This document shows, in pieces, positions 61,589 through 64,000 of a DNA stretch of 64,000 nucleotides. The notes under the pieces were generated by a model. That model had not been told where the DNA came from and ran no database searches. It saw only the letters and a program-made list of their open reading frames with translations. Position 1 is the first letter of the stretch. Each line of letters begins with the position of its first letter. The translations under genes and the position numbers were made by a program. The stretch lies in NCBI GenBank assembly GCA_964030475.1, contig CAXIPT010000010.1, positions 1,526,240-1,590,239 on the forward strand. The letters run 5' to 3'. Origin of the DNA: Tethya wilhelma (taxonomy: Eukaryota; Porifera; Demospongiae; Tethyida; Tethyidae).

Positions 61589-64000
61589 ACACACACACAC
61601 ACTCCCACAGATCTACGAGACTCTCTTCAAACAATACGTAAATCGTATGAACTTTAAAGTCCGCATGCGAAAACTAGACATCCGTAGCATCCGAGCTCCA
61701 CCTGCTGTTCGTCTAAAACTCATCGAGCTCAACGCCCTCCCTCCCAACTGCCCCGTGTGTGGTCTCATCAAAGTCTCGGAGGTCGAGCACTTGGCCAAGT
61801 CCTACGGTGTGGTGCTACCGTCTGTGTTTACAGAGGAGCTTATCACTCTTGAGGATAGGGTGAGTCGGAAGTCAGCGATAAATGTGTGTACATACAATTT
61901 ATGTTGTTAAATCATTAAAGCTAGTATTGGTTGAGCTTAAGCAACTTTAGATATAGTGTTTTACTGTTCCTGCATGGCTAGCTTGGTTCAAAATGAAATC
62001 AAAGTTAGAAGTTAAGGTTGTCTATATGCATGTCTATAAAGAATAGAAAGAATATCACATTTGGGTGATAAACTTTGTCTAGATGGATTTTGTTATGCGA
62101 ATAACAGCTAATTAATAAAACAAAAGTTTTCAATTTTAGTGTGTGTGTGTGTGTATGTGCCATTCAATCAGTCTATACAATGCATACAACCTCTTCCACT
62201 TCTATTCCAGGCGGGGAAGGTCTACAAACAGACGAAGCAAGGTTCAAGTCGGTCGGGGCCACAGAAAGTCACCATCAACAAGAAAGGAAAATCAACGCCT
62301 AACGTTTTTATGTACAAGTTTGATGAAGGTCAAAGTTCAAGTAAGAAGCTAAATCGATCGAATGTACCTGTCCCCTTTATGGTGGAAGGTCAAGGGTCAA
62401 ATCAGTCTTACGTTGTACCCTATTTGACCTCTTCTCGCGATACTGGATCGAATGACACGTCTATGACATCACCAGGTGTTGTCATGACATCATCGGGTAC
62501 CATGGAAACGGATCAAATTGGATATTCAGACAGTAATTCTTTAATCATATCAATTCCAAGAGATTTAACCCCTTACAAACTCACTCCTCAGCAGCAAGTT
62601 TTAAATTTTAACCCTTACGAAGCTACTTTTTCAAGCACTCCTAAACCAAGAATGAAATTCGGTGGATCAAGAGGAAAAGTGCTCCAAAATCTTGCCAAAA
62701 AAATTACACAAAAAAGTCGCAAATTTGCAACTGGTGGTGCTACCGCCAATTCAGGCTTTTCAATGACCCCCACAATGCAGGGTTCAAGCAAAGATCAGTT
62801 TTCAAGTACCCCCACAGAGGGCAGGGTGTGCTCCACCTGCAGTCACTTGAACCCCATGAGTAAGAAGCGATGTCAGAGTTGCAACAGTTTCCTTGTGGGA
62901 AGATCTTGCTCTACCTGCGGTGCTATGAACCACAACAAGAACAGAGAGTGTTCTAACTGTGGAGCTGTGCTTCTCTTTGACTGGCAGAGAGAACCAAGTA
63001 CATTGCAGACTCAAAATGGTAAGCTTATAAAAAAGAAAGAAAAATTTGAAACACTAGCACTCTTAACTCTACACTAATTACTGAGCTGCATGGTTTTGTA
63101 ATAGTATTGAATTTTGTTAAGTAAAAGAGGTGTTTTTTAAAACTTACATGGTGATCGTTTTAAAGTTTCTTTTACTGACTTTTTTCTTCATAGATTTGTC
63201 TTCTCCGAGAAAGGAGGAGTCAGTGGGTGGGGCTTCTGATAGCTCCTCCCACCCAACGTCACCACTCTCTCCAAAGTACTCGGCTCCACCTATTAGGAAT
63301 GCTGTACTCAAGAACATGTTTCCACAGGTGAGCTCTTACACTGGTTTATTAGCACGTGAGCTTTACAATGTCATGAGCTCTTACACTGGCTTATTAGCAC
63401 ATAAGGGGATGTCATGAGCTCTTATAATTGTCTGTTACACTGGTGTATTAGTCCATGAGCTTTTGTACTAGTGTATTAGCACATGAGCTCTTACAGTGTT
63501 AGATTAACTGTCCGTGTTGACACTGGTGTATTAGTACATGGGGTTATTACACTAGTGTATTAGCACATGACTTGTGTATTATTAGTCTTAACATTAGTTT
63601 ATTAGTACATGGGCTTTTACACTAGTACATTAGCATGTGAGCTTACACTTGTGTATTAGTACATTAGTCACAACTGGTGTATTTTCACATGAGCTTTTGC
63701 ATTAGCACATGAGCTTTTACACTGGTCTATAAGTACGTAGGCTATTATGCATATTGATTAGTAACTGTCTTAGTAAGCTTTATGCATACACAATCATACA
63801 TACAAACACGCACAGGTACGCCAGTCATCTGAGGACACGCCCACCTCCCTCACCTCCTCCTCCGCTGGTCAACAGGTCACCACTAAGACCATCTTTGCAG
63901 GGAACCTGTCTTCATCACGGAAGTGTCTGGAGTGTGGCCAGCTCAACTCGAGGATGGCCAAGAAATGTCTTCAGTGTCGGAGTCACCTTCAAGGACGGCC
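56201..64000 (+). CDS. Protein with four Ski/Sno/Dac-like domains and C2C2 zinc fingers, 3' end beyond window
   Basis: Fifteen exons join in phase: 56201-56342, 56505-57188, 57476-58033, 58143-58306, 58642-58797, 58855-59455, 59786-59889, 60146-60269, 60460-60563, 60790-60970, 61281-61372, 61611-61859, 62211-63018, 63194-63327, 63816-64000 (about 1,428 residues so far). After a disordered N-terminus, four segments of about 90 residues (around 277-372, 463-560, 770-865 and 940-1045) share one pattern. The fourth reads LNALPPNCPVCGLIKVSEVE, close to the known Ski/Sno/Dac core LP..AP.CGLIT..DAERL; the second has KAEIGVLKYLGVV. Exon 13 encodes two fingers C-x2-C-x3-N-x6-C-x2-C, and exon 15 a third, the spacing of RanBP2-type fingers but without the usual Trp. 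Basic and acidic linkers suggest a nuclear protein. The Ski assignment is inference; the zinc fingers are seen directly. Confidence 0.78.
58319..58515. mobile_element. Possible TIR element with CTGTATACGG ends
   Basis: In intron 4 of the Ski-like gene. Starts ACTGTATACGG and ends CGTATACAGT, with CAAAAATTTCCCGCTATGAA inside, similar to the family at 49965-50149. Arms are imperfect. Confidence 0.45.
61431..61610. repeat. Compound CA/CT/CA microsatellite abutting an acceptor
   Basis: (CA)n, (CT)n with an N at 61507, then (CA)n, running into CTCCCACAG, the acceptor of the exon at 61611 of the Ski-like gene. Confidence 0.9.
63328..63740. repeat. Intronic minisatellite
   Basis: About twelve degenerate units of roughly 28 bp with the core ACTGGTGTATTAGCACATGA and GCTCTTAC, filling the intron after exon 14. 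Non-coding. Confidence 0.75.

Noticed and set aside
63328..63740. Possible CRISPR-like array
   Set aside because: Units are degenerate and contiguous without unique spacers, in an intron of a eukaryotic gene; it is a minisatellite.

Overview
The window looks like a piece of an early-branching animal genome, most likely a demosponge, although a cnidarian cannot be excluded. The evidence is: animal-type genes (a receptor tyrosine kinase with a mosaic ectodomain, MAPKAPK2/3, a mucin-4-like NIDO/VWD/EGF receptor, Ig-domain receptors), many short GT-AG introns (often 60 to 500 bp), AT-rich DNA full of CA and CT microsatellites and small inverted-repeat elements, and a eukaryotic tRNA-Ala. All multi-exon models were joined by hand from splice sites; exon phases were checked and agree except where stated.

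Layout. 1-4851 (-): C-terminal-motor kinesin (kinesin-14), running off the left edge. 5354-6722 (+): Rieske [2Fe-2S] protein, divergent from the kinesin. 6422-9313: a 1.45 kb tandem duplication carrying the last exon of the Rieske gene and the last exon of a convergent receptor gene. 8723-12655 (-): 3' part of that receptor, with two different terminal exons (plus one duplicated) that each encode a membrane segment and cytoplasmic tail. 14166-20747 (-): receptor tyrosine kinase with Calx-beta, Ig, EGF, sushi and EGF domains. 26986-28506 (-): signal peptide plus three Ig-like domains, an open-ended 5' cassette whose phase fits either downstream receptor. 29839-46335 (-): large mucin-4-like type I membrane protein, with an intronless methyltransferase (35960-36712) inside one of its introns. 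46637-51806 (+): MAPKAPK2/3 kinase sharing a 301 bp bidirectional promoter region with the mucin-like gene; its introns hold three near-identical tRNA-Ala(AGC) genes and one late exon is lost near an assembly gap. 54237-64000 (+): a nuclear-type protein whose first three exons are duplicated in tandem (1.96 kb) and which continues off the right edge.

Most striking items: the right-hand gene appears to hold four divergent Ski/Sno/Dac-like domains followed by at least three C2C2 zinc fingers, a combination I do not recognise; the left-centre receptor has alternative paralogous tail exons; and a 634 bp direct repeat flanks the whole receptor-tyrosine-kinase block, suggesting either a nested gene or a misplaced assembly block. 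Across the window CA/CT microsatellites lie directly against splice acceptors of many exons. Several inverted-repeat transposon families are present, including one flanked by TTAA inside a receptor exon and one with 8 bp target duplications.
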